Assembly: GCA_020698575.1 (NCBI GenBank)
Contig: CM036245.1
Coordinates: 5,667,673 to 5,731,672 of the forward strand
Origin: Bostrychus sinensis
Lineage: Eukaryota; Chordata; Actinopteri; Gobiiformes; Eleotridae
Direction: 5' to 3'
DNA: 64,000 nucleotides
The position numbers were made by a program, and so were the translations under genes. The notes below the pieces were generated by a model that did no database searches, had not been told where the DNA came from, and saw nothing but the letters and a program-made list of their open reading frames with translations. Positions 36,701 to 51,900 of this stretch are shown here, piece after piece. Every line of letters starts with the position of its first letter. The stretch's first letter is position 1.

Positions 36701-39700
36701 AATGAACCACAACGTCTCCTCCTCCTCCTCTGGTCTGGTCTCTTCAGAGGAGTCCACCGTGAATCCTCTGCCTCTGTCTAAGCCTCTCCTCTGCGTCCTC
36801 TTCTCACACCAACTAACTTCCATTTTAGTCTTCCTCTAGGCCTCCAGCTCTAACCTCAGCCTCATCCTGCTGCTACCATTGCTCACTGTCCCTCCTCTGT
36901 TCATGTCCAAACCATCTCAGACTGAAAACTTTATCTCCAAAAACATCTCCCATGAGCTGTCCCTCTGATGGACTTAGTTTAGTCCGAGTTTGACCTGGTT
37001 TAGACTTGTTTTAGACCTAGTTTAGTTCTAGCTTAGACTTGGTTTGTTGTTGGTTTAGTCTTGGTTTGGACCTGGTTTAGTCCTGTGATGACATTAATTT
37101 TAGAAAGTAATTAAGAAAGTTATGAGCAACCTTTCAATTTATCTATTATATACACAGTATTAGGGATGTAACAATTCTTTGTAAATCGGGTAAAAATTAA
37201 TGCGTAAGAGAGAAATTTTGAATTGGTGAGGAAAAATTGTAATCGTGATGTCCCGTTTAACAGCGTGCAGGCCAACAAAGTATAATGGTGCATAATGTTT
37301 GATGCTAGACATCATTACCTGACCATTTTATAGAAGAGAAACATGAATTTATATAAAGTTTTAGTTTACAGGACTCATAAAATCATTAGCCTGACGTGCT
37401 GGAAACGTGAAACGACTGCACAAGAGCTTCATTACTCGGAGCGGCTCGGGAGAGCGCTCCCTCACCTCTCGCACAGACGGAGGAGCGCACACACAGCGCA
37501 CAGGGAACAACAACAACATGCCCAGTACGGATAGAGAGACATCTGAAGGTTTTATTCAGGCTGCACCTGTTTGCTCCGTTTACCATCATTCAGAAAGTAG
37601 CTTGTTGTTAGCAACGAGCTAAAGGAAAGCTAAGTGGCTAACAACAGCTAAAGTTTATCTGAAGTTTCAGGGCCCCTCCCCCGGAGCGTTTCCATGGAGA
37701 TTAGAGTCTTTACTGAGGATGAGTCTTTCCTCTCTGATATTTTTATAAGACTTGACTTATATTAGGCCCATTATAAATCACTGAGGCGTGGATTCATGAT
37801 AAACTGCTTCTCTATGCATTGCTTGCTACTGCAGTGTCTCTGTTCTTGGACGAGAGTAGAAATATGTTAATAAAAGTGGCTAACAAATTATTTTATATAT
37901 TTTTTTTATTTTTACGTAACTGCTTTAATATCTACTTTTTAAATTCAATTTTTGTTAATAAGAAATGTACAACAATTAAATTCGATAAGACACAAATAGC
38001 TATGTAAAAAAATCATAATTATACTGCAACTAAATCTGCAAAAAAAAAAACCTCATAAAAAATCGTAATCTTGAACATAAAATCATGAATCGAATCGAAT
38101 CGTGACTTCAGTGCATCGTTACATCCCTACACAGTATCTTTAATACAGTCATACTCCTTGGTTTCTGGTTTTATTTACTCATATTTATTTCTTATTATAC
38201 AATTTCTTTATACTTACTTAGAGACTGCTATGATAGAAATTGCCCCTGGGGGATGTAAACTACAGAGTGGCACATCAGAATGGGGCAGGTTAAACAGGTT
38301 TTATATAACTCCATAATAATGACCCTGATGAACTTTGGTGGACGTGACAAACCAAGTGTCTGCAGCAGGAGCAGGGGTTGGCACCAGTGCACAATTGTCC
38401 AATGTGTATGTTTACAAATTTAATTTAATAGCAACTGTGTAGATAAATAATAACTGTTATTTTCAAGGACATATGAAAATTAGTGTTATCAGAAATGATA
38501 AAAGATGCTGTTCAGAGGAGATCGGGGGATTCTGTGCTGACCTGGACTCAGTTGGTTGTGGATTTTCACAATAAACTTAATTTTTAGCACCAGACTTCGG
38601 CCTCTTTGTCTTATTCCAGCAAGAAAACTCTAATATCATCACAGAGAGAGTTGAGATAATTTCAAGTAGGATCTGAGTCTACTGTCCCAGGAGTGTTTGG
38701 GCCTCAAACAGGAAACCACTCTGGCCTTTTTTCCAACACGCATCTGGCCACCACAATTTAAACCTGCTCTATAAACTTGGACATTTTATTTTGACACGAC
38801 ACCAGATTTAGTCTTGGGTTTATTCTGGTTTTAGTCTCAGTTTAGTCCTGGTTTGACTGGGTTTAGACTCGGTTTAGGCCTAGTTTGTTGTTGGTTTTGC
38901 CCTGGTTTATCTGTGATTTGGCTCTGGTTTAGTCCTGGTTTAAGGTTTATTTCAGTCTTTTAAAGCCAAATATATAAACAATAAATGATAATATAACTCC
39001 AGGTACCACTAGGGGCTCGTTCCTAATCCTACATGTTTTTGTTTATTGTTCTGTAAGTATCTCGTACTCGTGGGTTCCTCCAGCGGCTGCTCCTCCGGCT
39101 CGCCATCTTGGTCAGATCCCGGGCCAGGCCGAACTCTGCGAGCTTCACCTCCCATGGGAACTTATCCACCATGATGTTCCTCAGAGCCAGGTCGCAGTGG
39201 ACGATCTGAGAACAGCAGACACACACTGCACTTACTTTACTTACTTTATGCTCCACTTCCACTCCCACAGCTGCTCACAGGCTCTGAAAGGAGGAATCTG
39301 GAACTGCACGCTGAACTCCCACCACTAGAGGCCGCCAGATATGTATGCATTAAAGCAGTGGTTCCCAACACTTTTGGTCTTGTGTGCCCCCAGGAGCCCA
39401 GATGATGCCCAGGTTTTAGTCCTGGTTTGGACTCGGCTTATTCCTGGTATAGTGTTACTTTAGTCCTGGTTTAGACCTGATTTAATCCTGGTTTAGTCTT
39501 AGTCCTGATGGACTTTGGTCCTAGTTTAACCTGATTTAGACTTGGTTTAGACCTAGTTTATATCAAATTTAGACCTACTTTATTTCTGGTTTAGTTCTTC
39601 TTTTACACCTGTTTTATTGCTGGTTTAGTTCTGGTTTTAGACCTGGTTTATTCCTGGTTTAGTTCTGGTTTTAGACCTGGTTTGTTACAGGTTTAGTTCT

Positions 39701-42700
39701 GGTTTTAGACCTGGTTTATTCCTGGTTTACTTCTGGCTTTAGACCTGGTTTATTGCAGGTTTAGTTCTGGTTTTAGACCTGGTTTATTACAGGTTTAGTT
39801 CTGGTTTTAGACCTGGTTTATTCCTGGTTTACTTCTGGCTTTAGACCTGGTTTATTGTAGGTTTAGTTCTGGTTTTAGACCTGGTTTAGTTCTGGTTTTA
39901 GACCTGGTTTATTGCAGGTTTAGTTCTGGTTTTAGACCTGGTTTAGTTCTGGTTTTAGACCTGGTTTATTACAGGTTTAGTTCTGGTTTTAGACCTGGTT
40001 TATTACAGGTTTAGTTCTGGTTTTAGACCTGGTTTATTGTAGGTTTAGTTCTGGTTTTAGACCTGGTTTAGTTCTGGTTTTAGACCTGGTTTATTGCAGG
40101 TTTAGTTCTGGTTTTAGACCTGGTTTATTGCGGGTTTAGTTCTGGTTTTAGACCTGGTTTATTCCTGGTTTAGTTCTGGTTTTAGACCTGGTTTATTCCT
40201 GGTTTAGTTCTGGTTTTAGACCTGGTTTATTCCTGGTTTAGTTCTGGTTTTAGACCTGGTTTATTCCTTGTTTGGTTCTAGTTTAGTCCCATTATTGTTT
40301 GTCTTTAGTATTGCATTTTTCTGTTAATCCTTGTTATATCGCTTGGTGTTAGTCCTGGTTTGGACCTGGCTTAGTCCTGATTTTGTCTGGTTTAGATCTG
40401 ACTTATTCCTTGTTTTTTCTTAGTTTAGTCCTAGTTTCAGACATGGTTTATTCCTGGTTGACTTTAGTCCTGGTTTGACCTGATTTCGACTTGGTTTAGA
40501 CCTAGATTTTTTCAAATTTAGACCTGGTTTATTCCTGGTTTAGTTCTGGTTTTAGACCTGGTTTAGTTCTAGTCTAGCCCGTGTATTGTCCTTCTTTAGT
40601 TTAGCATTTTTGTGTTTTCTCCCTTGGTGTCGTCCTGGGTTAGTCCTGGTTTAGGATCGTCGAAGTCTTTGACATTAGTTTAATTAAAGAACAGGGAAAG
40701 TGTGTGTTACACTTTTGGAGCGCAGGTGCTGCAGTGCCAGAGCCACGTGGTAGGAGGCGATAGTGAGCAGACTCTGCAGCTCCGGGTTGGTGCTCAGCTG
40801 CTGTCGGTTCGTCTGCAGGAAGGTCCTCAAAGTACCGTAGCTCACAAACTCCAGGATCAGCACGAACGGTTCTGTGGAAAAAACAATGAGGAAAAAATAA
40901 TAAAAAGATAAAATATCAAACTGAGGAATGATAAAAGCGGTTTTAGGAAATTAAAGCCCAGAGATGAATATGGACAAAGTCTGCAAACTGTGCCAACTTC
41001 CTGTAAATTGGTCCTGTTGGTCAGTATTCTGCTTTTATTCATATTTTTAATTCAGTCTTGGTCTCCTCTAGAACAGCAGCACGTTTTACAGCCTTTAAAA
41101 ACATTATGTGACTAAAAGAGAACATTTTTAATAAATACTCTTTGTTGCCATAAAGAAACAGGTGAAGAGACCAGCAGAGGGCAGCAGAGAGCCTTTTGAA
41201 CACAATTTAAAAAATAAAAGGATGTAGAGGAGTTTGTTGTTGTTTGGTCTGTGCTTCCTGGAGTGGGCAGAACACAAAAAACACAACTCCAGGTCTGTTT
41301 TTGATGAAGGAACAACATTATAACACGGGAGAAAGCGAGGAAAGGTCAGTTTTTCAGAATACAGCCCCTGTAACGTCGCAGTTTCCATTGACGTAACCAA
41401 AATGTGTGTAAAAAAGTGTTCTTTCCCCACACTTTATGGCTTAACACTTACAGTATCTTCTGAACTCATTCTATGCCTTTTTGAGAATGCTCAAGGTAAT
41501 CTCATTATTATTTATGGCAATGACAAAAAAGAGTTGTATTGATTTTTTTTTACATAGATGTGCATTTTAAAGTATATGACACAGGGGCAATTTTAGCATT
41601 AAAGATCTCGGGGTTCTGAGGTTCTAAGCCAAGAAAGAAACATATTGCATTGGATAAAATATTAAACATTGCACAGATGTCATTTCTTGTATTATATAAA
41701 TGTATAATGTTGTATTTGTAGCTGTCAGTAAGACTGTGGTTACTACAGTGACTTTTTCTGACCTCTGGTTTTAGACCTGGTTTATTCCTGGTTTAGTTCT
41801 GGTTTTAGACCTGGTTTATTACAGGTTTAGTTCTGGTTTTAGACCTGGTTTATTGCTGGTTTAGTTCTGGTTTTAGACCTGGTTTATTACAGGTTTAGTT
41901 CTGGTTTTAGACCTGGTTTATTGCTGGTTTAGTTCTGGTTTTAGACCTGGTTTATTCCTGGTTTAGTTCTGGTTTTAGACCTGGTTTATTACAGGTTTAG
42001 TTCTGGTTTTAGACCTGGTTTATTACAGGTTTAGTTCTGGTTTTAGACCTGGTTTATTACAGGTTTAGTTCTGGTTTTAGACCTGGTTTATTGCTGGTTT
42101 AGTTCTGGTTTTAGACCTGGTTTATTCCTGGTTTAGTTCTGGTTTTAGACCTGGTTTATTACAGGTTTAGTTCTGGTTTTAGACCTGGTTTATTACAGGT
42201 TTAGTTCTGGTTTTAGACCTGGTTTATTACAGGTTTAGTTCTGGTTTTAGACCTGGTTTATTGCTGGTTTAGTTCTGGTTTTAGACCTGGTTTATTCCTG
42301 GTTTAGTTCTGGTTTTAGACCTGGTTTATTACAGGTTTAGTTCTGGTTTTAGACCTGGTTTATTACAGGTTTAGTTCTGGTTTTAGACCTGGTTTATTGC
42401 GGGTTTAGTTCTGGTTTTAGACCTGGTTTATTCCTGGTTTAGTTCTGGTTTTAGACCTGGTTTATTACAGGTTTAGTTCTGGTTTTAGACCTGGTTTATT
42501 ACAGGTTTAGTTCTGGTTTTAGACCTGGTTTATTCCTGGTTTAGTTCTGGTTTTAGACCTGGTTTATTACAGGTTTAGTTCTGGTTTTAGACCTGGTTTA
42601 TTGCTGGTTTAGTTCTGGTTTTAGACCTGGTTTATTCCTGGTTTAGTTCTGGTTTTAGACCTGGTTTATTACAGGTTTAGTTCTGGTTTTAGACCTGGTT

Positions 42701-42841
42701 TATTCCTGGTTTAGTTCTGGTTTCATTCCTGGCTGCAGCTATGATGAAATATGATTCATTATGAGTCTGATATGAAGATGGTTTTGGTTTCTCGCTTTGG
42801 TTTAACACTCTTCCTGTTGGTTACATAGTGATGACCTTGAG

Positions 42842-42917
<76 letters not shown>

Positions 42918-45900
42918 ATTCTTCATTATCTTGTGCTGAATCAGTGAACTGAAAATAGTTTGTTAGTCACTAAATGAAGCAGACGATGAGAGTCACCCTC
43001 TGTGGTGTTCCAGTCCAGCAGCTGCAGGATGTTCTTGTGATGGACCAGTTTCCTCATGATGGCCACCTCTGTGTCCACGTGCTTCACTCGCACTCCTGCA
43101 GAGAACCACACATTCACAAAGTGCACAACATCATCCAGTCCTCGCCTTATCCCAGATACATGTGTGTTTGCTGTTTATATAGTTTTATTTGCATGTTTAG
43201 TTTGATTACTCTGTTTATTTTTGTTACAATTTATATGTATTTGCTGTGTTTGCATATTCAGTTATAGTATACTTTGCATGTAATCTGTTTGTAGTGTTTT
43301 TGTGTATATTTGAGTTGTGTTCAGGCCAGATTCCAGTTGACACAGGTGTTTCAGATCTGAGTGGCGGCGAGAGTGATTGGACGCTACAAAAGACAAAGAC
43401 GACCAAGGAGAGAAGGGGAAAGCAGGAGCACAGGAGGCAGCAGGAGGACTGAGAGCACCGGGGAGCGTCAGAGGCACGGGAAAAGGAACACAACGGTGAC
43501 GCGAGCACCGACGAATCTGGAGACCAGAGCTGTGACAGTACTCACCAAGGCATGTTTTACACAGACTGGACGACTGGAGGAGAGCCGTCCAGACCCACCA
43601 CACAAGGGGGTTTGTCTTGTTTGCTTGGGGCCGAGGCCATGGGAGGAAGTCACCAAGAACGGACAACGGGTCGACACTGAACTGACTCCGCACAAAGGCT
43701 CTGGTTTATGAAAGTCTTTTTTTTTTTTTACTTTGTTTTATTGCCTTGCAGACTTGTATCCCAAGCATTTTAGACTTTTAGACACAGTCCCGGCTTCCGT
43801 GCTTTTTATTTATATGGTTTTATTTGTCTGGATGAGGCCCCTGCTGCATCCTCTGGACTTCCTCAACCTACCTCACCCCACTCCCTGGATGAATCCTTAC
43901 AGAGCTGATCTATGATCCTACAGATGAACTAATGAACTAACTCCTAGAAGCATTGCCTGTCCGTCCTGGGAGAGGATCTCTCCTTCAGTTGGGCTCCATA
44001 AGGTTTCTTCTTTTTTCCCACAGCTGTTTTTTTTTTAGGGGTTTTTCCTTACCGAGAAGGAGGGTCTAAGGACAGGAGTGTCCTGGGTCTGTTTAGTGTA
44101 GTTATTGTTTGTGCTGATTGTGTGTTTATGTTTGATCAACTGTTTGTGAAGCCCTTTGAGGTGACTTTTGTTGTGATACTGGGACATACAAATAAATCTG
44201 AATTGAATTTAATCTGAATTATTGTATTTTACTTTGTGTAATAACTAGTAGCTACTTCATTGTTTTTAATTCACTGCTTACCCCTGCGAAACCTCTTTTT
44301 ACCTGTGTTTTTTTAAGTCCCAACTTCCAGGGTTGAAAATTCTTAGCCTACCACAGCCACTTGGCCACATACAGAGGGGCCCTAGGTGGGGTACACCCTG
44401 GACAGTAGACAGACTACCATTCATTCACTATGGGGCAGTCATCAGTTCTCCTGTACGTGTGTGGAATAGGAAGAGGAGGGAACCCACAGGAACACGGAGA
44501 GGACAGAGCCTGACGAGCCAACGATCAGGACAGTCGTTTATCTGCAGCACATCTCATGAATATGGACAATAACCAACGAAGCACTGGCCACTGAGCTAAT
44601 TTAATAATTTCTCTGAGCTGATTAACGGCGTTTAGCACTTTCCTTCGTCACCTGTTGGTTCTGCTGAAGTTCTCGTTGTTGTTCAGTCCTCTGTGGGATT
44701 TTTGTCTTCGTCCTGTTTCCATTTTAACAACAGTAAAGTCCCTCTGACCTCCACAAGTCTTTGTACAACTGGCTTCTGCTGCTGTCCCCGTTCACAAATA
44801 AGCACAGAGCTGCTCATAACACAACGTATTCTGGTGTTTTATGGCAACACCGGCAACAATCAGCCATGTTTGTTTAGGATACAGTTCAGCGGTGCACTGC
44901 TTACCCTTCATTCCTCTGATTGGTTCCCCCGCCCGTGATTGTTCCGCCCATAGAAACGAAATGTAAAGGAAGGTACCAGACTAACTTCTTTGTATAGAAC
45001 AGGAAAAGAGTCGTGTGTGTATGAAGTGCTCTGTGGCGTACCTTCCTTGCTGATCTTGCAGGTGACCATGCTGTGGCCCTTACAGGTTCCTCTGGTCATC
45101 CGAGCCTTGTAGAAAACGCCCTCCTTCCCGGCTTTGATCAGCTGCAGCAGGTTCAGGTCGGACTTGGTGAAGCGAGGACTCTACAAAACACGCATGAGAC
45201 AAAAGAACTATAACCCTTTCCACTGCTTCATGTTCTCTTTTGCTGCATCCATAAATCTCCTCTCTGGTCTTCTGCCTGGATGTTGAGGTTCTCTTTGTTC
45301 ACGAGGAGCATGAAGAGAATTAGGAATGAGTCCATCAGAGGGACACCTTCTGTTTTTGGAGATAAAGTTTCCAAATTGAGACAGAGGAAGGACAACGAAT
45401 CCGTGTGTAGAAGGAAGTACCTGCTGTATGGTCTTCCACATCTTCTTGGTGGAGCACCGGCCCGGGTTGCTCCGTTTGAGGGGTGTCTGGGATGGGACGA
45501 TCTCTGCCCCCAGTCCCTCTTCCTCCTCCTCCTCCTCCTCCTCCTGCTGCTCCTCCGCTGGCCTCTCCCGGAGCTCCGTCAGGTGTCTCAGAGGCTGGAG
45601 AGAGGGCTCCAGATGAGGAAGAGCTCCACACAGAGGCTTGTGGGTGTACTGCCGCACCACAGCTCGGTATCTGAACAACAAACCAAAGATTTTTTACCAT
45701 CAGGGCAGAGGTGGAAAAAGCACTTATATACATTTTATTTAGTATTGTGAAAAGTATAAAAAAAAAGTTTAAAAGTTCTGTAACACATGGACCAACCCTG
45801 CACTAAGTTCAGCTTGGTTCTTCTTCAGTCAAGTGTTCAAAATGACTTGGTTACTGGAACGCTACTTGAGCCTGAAGATTACAAAAGTTTTACCCAGGTG

Positions 45901-48900
45901 CTCTTCAGGTTGGGGCTTGCTGAACATAACTATGCTATTAGAACAAGTAATCTCCAATACAGTATGGCATTACATTATAAAGAAGCAGGTCATGGCAGCT
46001 GCAATAGTTTGAAAATTTGTGGCATTGAACAAATTAAAATAGGTGCGTTGGAGATGAGCCAGACTTCAGTTTGGATCAGTGTCGGTCTGTGCAGTGCTCA
46101 GGTTAGATTTGTGTCTGACTTGTCCCCGACTTGCTCTGATGCCACAAGTGCGACGGTCACCGTGAGATCCAAACGAGACCAGCGCCTGAGCCCCCTGCAG
46201 GGCATCAGGAGCAACTGCGGAGGCTGCAAGGCTCAGTGCATGATGGGAAAACGCACACCTGTCAGCGGTGAACAGGTGATTGGATCTGAGCTCAGTGCTG
46301 ATCAGAAACGTAACGCACGACACTTCACTGCCCTCCTCTCCTCCTCCCCCCGCCTCTTTTTTTTTTTTTTTTTTTTTTGGTAAAATACAGACTTTACAGT
46401 TACAGTTTTGACCTGCACTGTAAAAAATATCTGTAGATTTTATGGTAAAAATCTGTAAAATCTCAACAGTAAAAGACCGTAGTTGATATATCGGTAAAAT
46501 ACTGTTTTGGTTACGGTAATTAACTGTAATATTAAAAATAAGGCAAAATTGTATCTTTTAGTTTTATTTTTGTAATTTATACAGTAAAAACACTGTTAAA
46601 ATAATTGAGTCCTGTGTTTATTACAGTTTCACACCTTTTTAAAAAAGAAAATAACTTTAAATTTTACAGTAAATGTTGATTAAAACCTAAGTCACAAACT
46701 GTAAAATATACAGTTAATATATTTTAAGAAAATAACTTAAAATTTTACAGTAAATAAAAAAATAAAAAATAAAAAAGTAATAATAAAAACCAAGTCAAAA
46801 ACTGTAAAAACAACATTTGTGAGAATATTATACTGTAAAATTAAATAGAGACCTCTTGTAATTTTTACGGTAGAATTCTGGCAACCACAGCTGCCAAGTT
46901 TTTACCCTAAAATTTACAGATTTTTTTTTTACAGTGTGGATAAACTTTGTGCCCTGCTGCTCAGTGTGAAGTGGAGGATTATTAAAGAGATTGTGCACAA
47001 TATCTCGAGGGCTTGGAACCAGAGGGGCGTAAGTTGCATTTTGGGCGAAAATGAGTTCAACATTTTGAAATGAAATGCATGAATGTGAACTCATGAATGA
47101 GAATTGAAATAAACAGTTTGAAATTAAATAGCATAGGAAGGCAATGGCCAGGCTAAATTGAAATGGAACTAAATAGAAAAGTGAAAAGAGTAACAAAGCA
47201 GAATGTGTCTATTGTATACAGTGTTTTAAATAATATGGAAAATGAGTTACTTATGAAGTTAGAGTGTTTTTAACCAATAATTTCTGCACTGATCAGCAGA
47301 TACGCCATATTTGTCTTAAGAAGAATTGGAAATGTTTGGTGCCAAAAAGGCGTATCTGATGTTTTTGCCATATTTTTAAGATTTTACAAGGTTTTAGAAT
47401 ATGTTCATTGTGTTAATATGCCATAATATTTTTACTTAAGTACTAACTCATATAAGAATGTATGTGGTTGCAATGTTGTGGTTCAAGGTTAATAAATACA
47501 GTTGATTGAAATGTGGTCAAAATTTAGTTTTGGCTCTCCTGTAAAGTTTGTCAAATGCCACTTACGCCCCTCTGGTTCCAAGCCCTCGATCTGCTGTTAT
47601 TTTCTCTAAAGGCAACACAATATCCAGGCCTAAATGAAGAACTTGACTTTACTCCATTTTTGTGAATTACTTTTCATTGTGATTCCATAGTTGTGTCATG
47701 TTTTTGTGATTATTTTCTGTCTGGTTTCTGCAATAATGCGGTGTGATTATTTTGTTATGGATTTACCCTTTGGATTGAATGGATGATTGGATTATAAAAG
47801 AGTTCTGGCAGCCATTTTGTTTCTTTTAATGATGCACATGCCCTGATGAAGGCCCTGAGGCTGAAACACATTGGTATTTTTTGTAAAAACTAAATACTGG
47901 CCATGAAATAAAGGCTTTTTAAATATTTCTGAAATCCCATTGAGTGCCTCAGTCTCTGTTTGTTTCCTCTGTGGAAGTGGTTTTGCATCCACCTAAACAC
48001 AGAAAACAGACTCGTGTGCATGAAAAGGAGGACATTTTGGATTAATAACTGTAGTGGTAAACAAAATGGCCACTGAAGAACCAGGTTTTACGCAGGACTT
48101 TTAACAAAAGAAATGTCCATAAACAAGATGCAAGTTTGTGCTGGTTTATTTTCAGACATTTGTGCTGTGAACAAAAAATAAACTAACGAATTTAACAAAG
48201 AAATAAACAACGGATACCAAATATAAATGCAAAATAAATGCAAATTAACAAATGAACTTTAACCCATTATAATCCAAACTAAATCATTAAACTACAAATA
48301 GCTCCAACAATAAACTTCTGTGCATGTGTCCACAGTTAAGGTTTGATGATGAAATAGCTCAGAAACAACCTACTGCTACTGCTACTAATACTTCTACTAC
48401 TACTTTTAACATAAGAAGTACTCAAAACCTGTACTCAAGTAAAAATACTATTATTTTAAGAGACTAGTCAACATTATATTAATATTTGAAGTACAAATTA
48501 TTTTTTAAAGGTTATAGTAATTGCAAAGACATTATGTAAATGTATTACTGGTGATAATATACAGCTTTTTTATTTTTATTTATTTATTTTTTATTACAAA
48601 ATATGAAATGCACAATTAAAAGTTCCGATAACACTTTATTTTAAGGTCCACCTATTAACCATTAGCTAAGTGCTAATTAGCATGCTAGTTAGTGGTTAAT
48701 TAGCTGTTAATTGGTAATTATAAAGCACCTATTAGTGAAAAAAACAACTAACTAACATTTTCCCCTTTAATAAACTGCTCATTAGTAGGAAGTAAGGAAG
48801 TTGCTGGACATAAATTATAATTTGAGTAAGATTTTTGGAGTATTGGAGCATTATTAAGGAATAGTTCCACAAAAATCTTATTAAGATCATAATTCATGTC

Positions 48901-51900
48901 CAACAACTTCTTTACTTCCTACTAATGAGCAGTAATTATGAGTTTATTAAGGGGAAAATGTTCGTTAGCTGCTAATTAGTTGTACAATTTGGCCACACAG
49001 AATAAGGGATTAATAAATGCTTTACAATGACCAATTAACAGCTAATTAACCACTAGCTAGCATGCTAATTAGCACTTAGCTAATGGTTAATAGGTGGACC
49101 TTAAAATAAAGTGTTACCCAAAGGTGGTGACAATACACTGCTTTTCTCAGTCTCTTTACAAGTCGATGCATTAATTCTGCCTTCACTCCTCAGTCACACT
49201 TGGTTACGTCTGCCACCACCGCTGCCCTGGGACAGACGGACAGAGATGTGGCAGCCATTTTGTACCCACAGCCGCTCCGACCACCACCAAACACACATCA
49301 CACTGTTACGTACAGCAAGGTGCGCGAGGCGTCTGACCAAGGACACGACGGCAGTATGAACTGAGGAGAGCGGGATTCGAACCACCACCTCCTGAGCCAC
49401 TGTCGCCCACTTGTCCCAAAACTTTCTGACTGCAATAAGTCAAAAATAGCCTCTGAAGTAAAAAATACTTTCAAAAATAGCCTCTGAAGTCAAAAATACA
49501 TTCAAAAATAGCCTCTGAAGTCAAAAATACTTTCAAAAATAGCCTCTGAAGTCAAAAATACTTTCAAAAATAGCCTCTGAAGTAAAAAATACTTTCAAAA
49601 ATAGCCTCTGAAGTAAAAAACACTTTCAAAAATAGTCTCTGAAGTCAAAAATACTTTCAAAAATAGCCTCTGAAGTCAAAAATACTTTCAAAAATAGCCT
49701 CTGAAGTAAAAAATACTTTCAAAAATAGCCTCTGAAGTCAAAAATACTTTCAAAAATAGCCTCTGAAGTAAAAAATACTTTCAAAAATAGCCTCTGAAGT
49801 CAAAAATACTTTCAAAAATAGCCTCTGAAGTAAAAAATACTTTCAAAAATAGCCTCTGAAGTCAAAAATACTTTCAAAAATAGCCTCTGAAGTCAAAAAT
49901 ACTTTCAAAAATAGCCTCTGAAGTAAAAAATACTTTCAAAAAAAGCCTCTGAAGTAAAAAATACTTTCAAAAATAGCCTCTGAAGTCAAAAAATACTTTC
50001 ATTTAGAGATTTTAAGCATGAACTTAAACTTGGAAAGCCTTTTTAACAAAAATGCAGTGAAGGAAATGACTTGGATAAAAGTATTTAAAGACTTTCCAGC
50101 TGTGGTGTTTTGTGTTTATCTGGAGCAGAAACAGCTGGTGACCTTCAAACCAAGCTTCTCTGTGTCTTCTGTGGATTCTTAAACTCAAACATCATGACCT
50201 TTTTTATAAAACACCAAACAGAATCTTATCAGATCAACACGACTTCCTGGTTTCTCTTCTGCTCAGCACAGATTGAGAAGAGAGAAACGTCATAAAAGTA
50301 AATGTCACAGTTAAAAAGAAGAGTTAAGATTCTTTCACAGTTTTGAAAAACGAAGGAAAATCTGAAATGAACTGGACACTTTTTAATTATTTAGTGCCAC
50401 CTGTCAGAAAAACACTGACACTGTTCTTACTTTTAAAACTAATCCTAAAACATTCTTATTCTCACAAGCTTTCGGTTGATTTTAACCTTATTTGTATTTT
50501 GTTTTTTTTAAGTTGTTTTTTCTTTTTAAAAGTATTGCTGCTGAGTTGTTTTCATGTATTTCCTTTGTTGCACTGGAGCACTCTGAGTCTCTGTGTGTCA
50601 AAGGAAATGTGCTATAAATAAACTTTATTATTATTTCCTTATGAACATTATTAATAAAGATCATGCACTTTGTAGTAAATGTACTAAAACGTACTTTTAC
50701 TTGAGTTAATATTTGAATAAAACTGTATTTTTTTGGTTTTGAGCCAGGTTTAGGGCATTAGTAGTTCTAGATTTTACTGTGCAACAAAACATCTTTGCAT
50801 TTAATTCTTTTATTGTTTCACTCAAGTAATATTGTTTCTGAATACTTTTACTTTTAACAGCTGCACTCGTCTGTACCTTTGTGTGATGCAGTATTTTTTA
50901 TGCCCTTGTTTGTTCTTGAATCTTAAATATCAGTGAAGACTAAACAAAAACCAGACCAAGACCAGCTCCAGACCAAACACTACATGCATGGGAAAATAAA
51001 ATAAAAATTAAAAGTATATAAATATGATAAGGACTGTTCAGCCATGTGCAAAAAAAAATAAAAAATGCAAATGTCTATGTGTATCTTGGGGTCACCTATT
51101 GAAGAACTTAATCTAAAACGATCTGCTAAATGAATTTTTATTGTTTTATAGCACAAGATTAACAATTTTAAAACACTTAGTAACATTTTACAAGCGTTTT
51201 TATTGGAAAGATTAAGGAAATATTAACAACTGTGTGAGTTTTGGGCGGCAGTGGGAGAAGGGAGATCTGTGTTTCTCACTTACTGTTTTATATTCATTTG
51301 TTTTTGTTATATGTACACTGTAAAAAAAAATCTGTAAATTTTACGGTAAAAACTTGGCAGCTGTGGTTGCCAGAATTCTACCGTAAAAACTACAAGAGGC
51401 CTGTATTTCATTTTACAGTATAATTTTATCACAAATGTTGTTTTTACAGTTTTTGACTTGAGTTTTTATTATTATTTACTGCAAAATAAAGTTATTATCT
51501 TTCAAAAAAATAGGTTAATGTATATTTTAGTTTGTGGCTTGCGTTTTAATCAACATTTACTGTAAAATTTAAAGTTATCTTTCAGAAAAATAGATTAGTG
51601 TATATTTTAGTTTGTGACTTAACTTTTAATCAACATTTACTGTAAAATTTAAAGTTATCTTTCAGAAAAATAGATTAGTGTATATTTTAGTTTGTGACTT
51701 ACGTTTTAATCAACATTTACTGTAAAATTTAAAGTTATTATCTTTTAAAAAGGTGTTAAACTGTAATAAACACAGGACTTGATTTTTTTAACAGTGCTAT
51801 ACTGTATACATTACAAAAAATAAAACAAAAAAATACAATTTTGCCTTATTTTTAATATTACAGTTAATTACCGTAACCAAAACAGTATTTTACCGATATA

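Noticed and set aside
39029..39067. Extension of STYK1-like exon 7 past NPR (VRDTYRT...)
   Set aside because: The donor GTACGA at 39067 keeps frame with exon 8; the extension would separate the activation segment from VPLRW.
43262..43711. Overlapping ORFs on both strands (143 and 116 aa)
   Set aside because: Open on both strands because the stretch is GC-rich; no recognised domain, and it sits inside a retroelement-like repeat in an intron of the STYK1-like gene.
45280..45750. 156-aa plus-strand ORF with a poly-Leu run
   Set aside because: Shadow of STYK1-like exon 3; the Leu run is the complement of the GAG (Glu) run.
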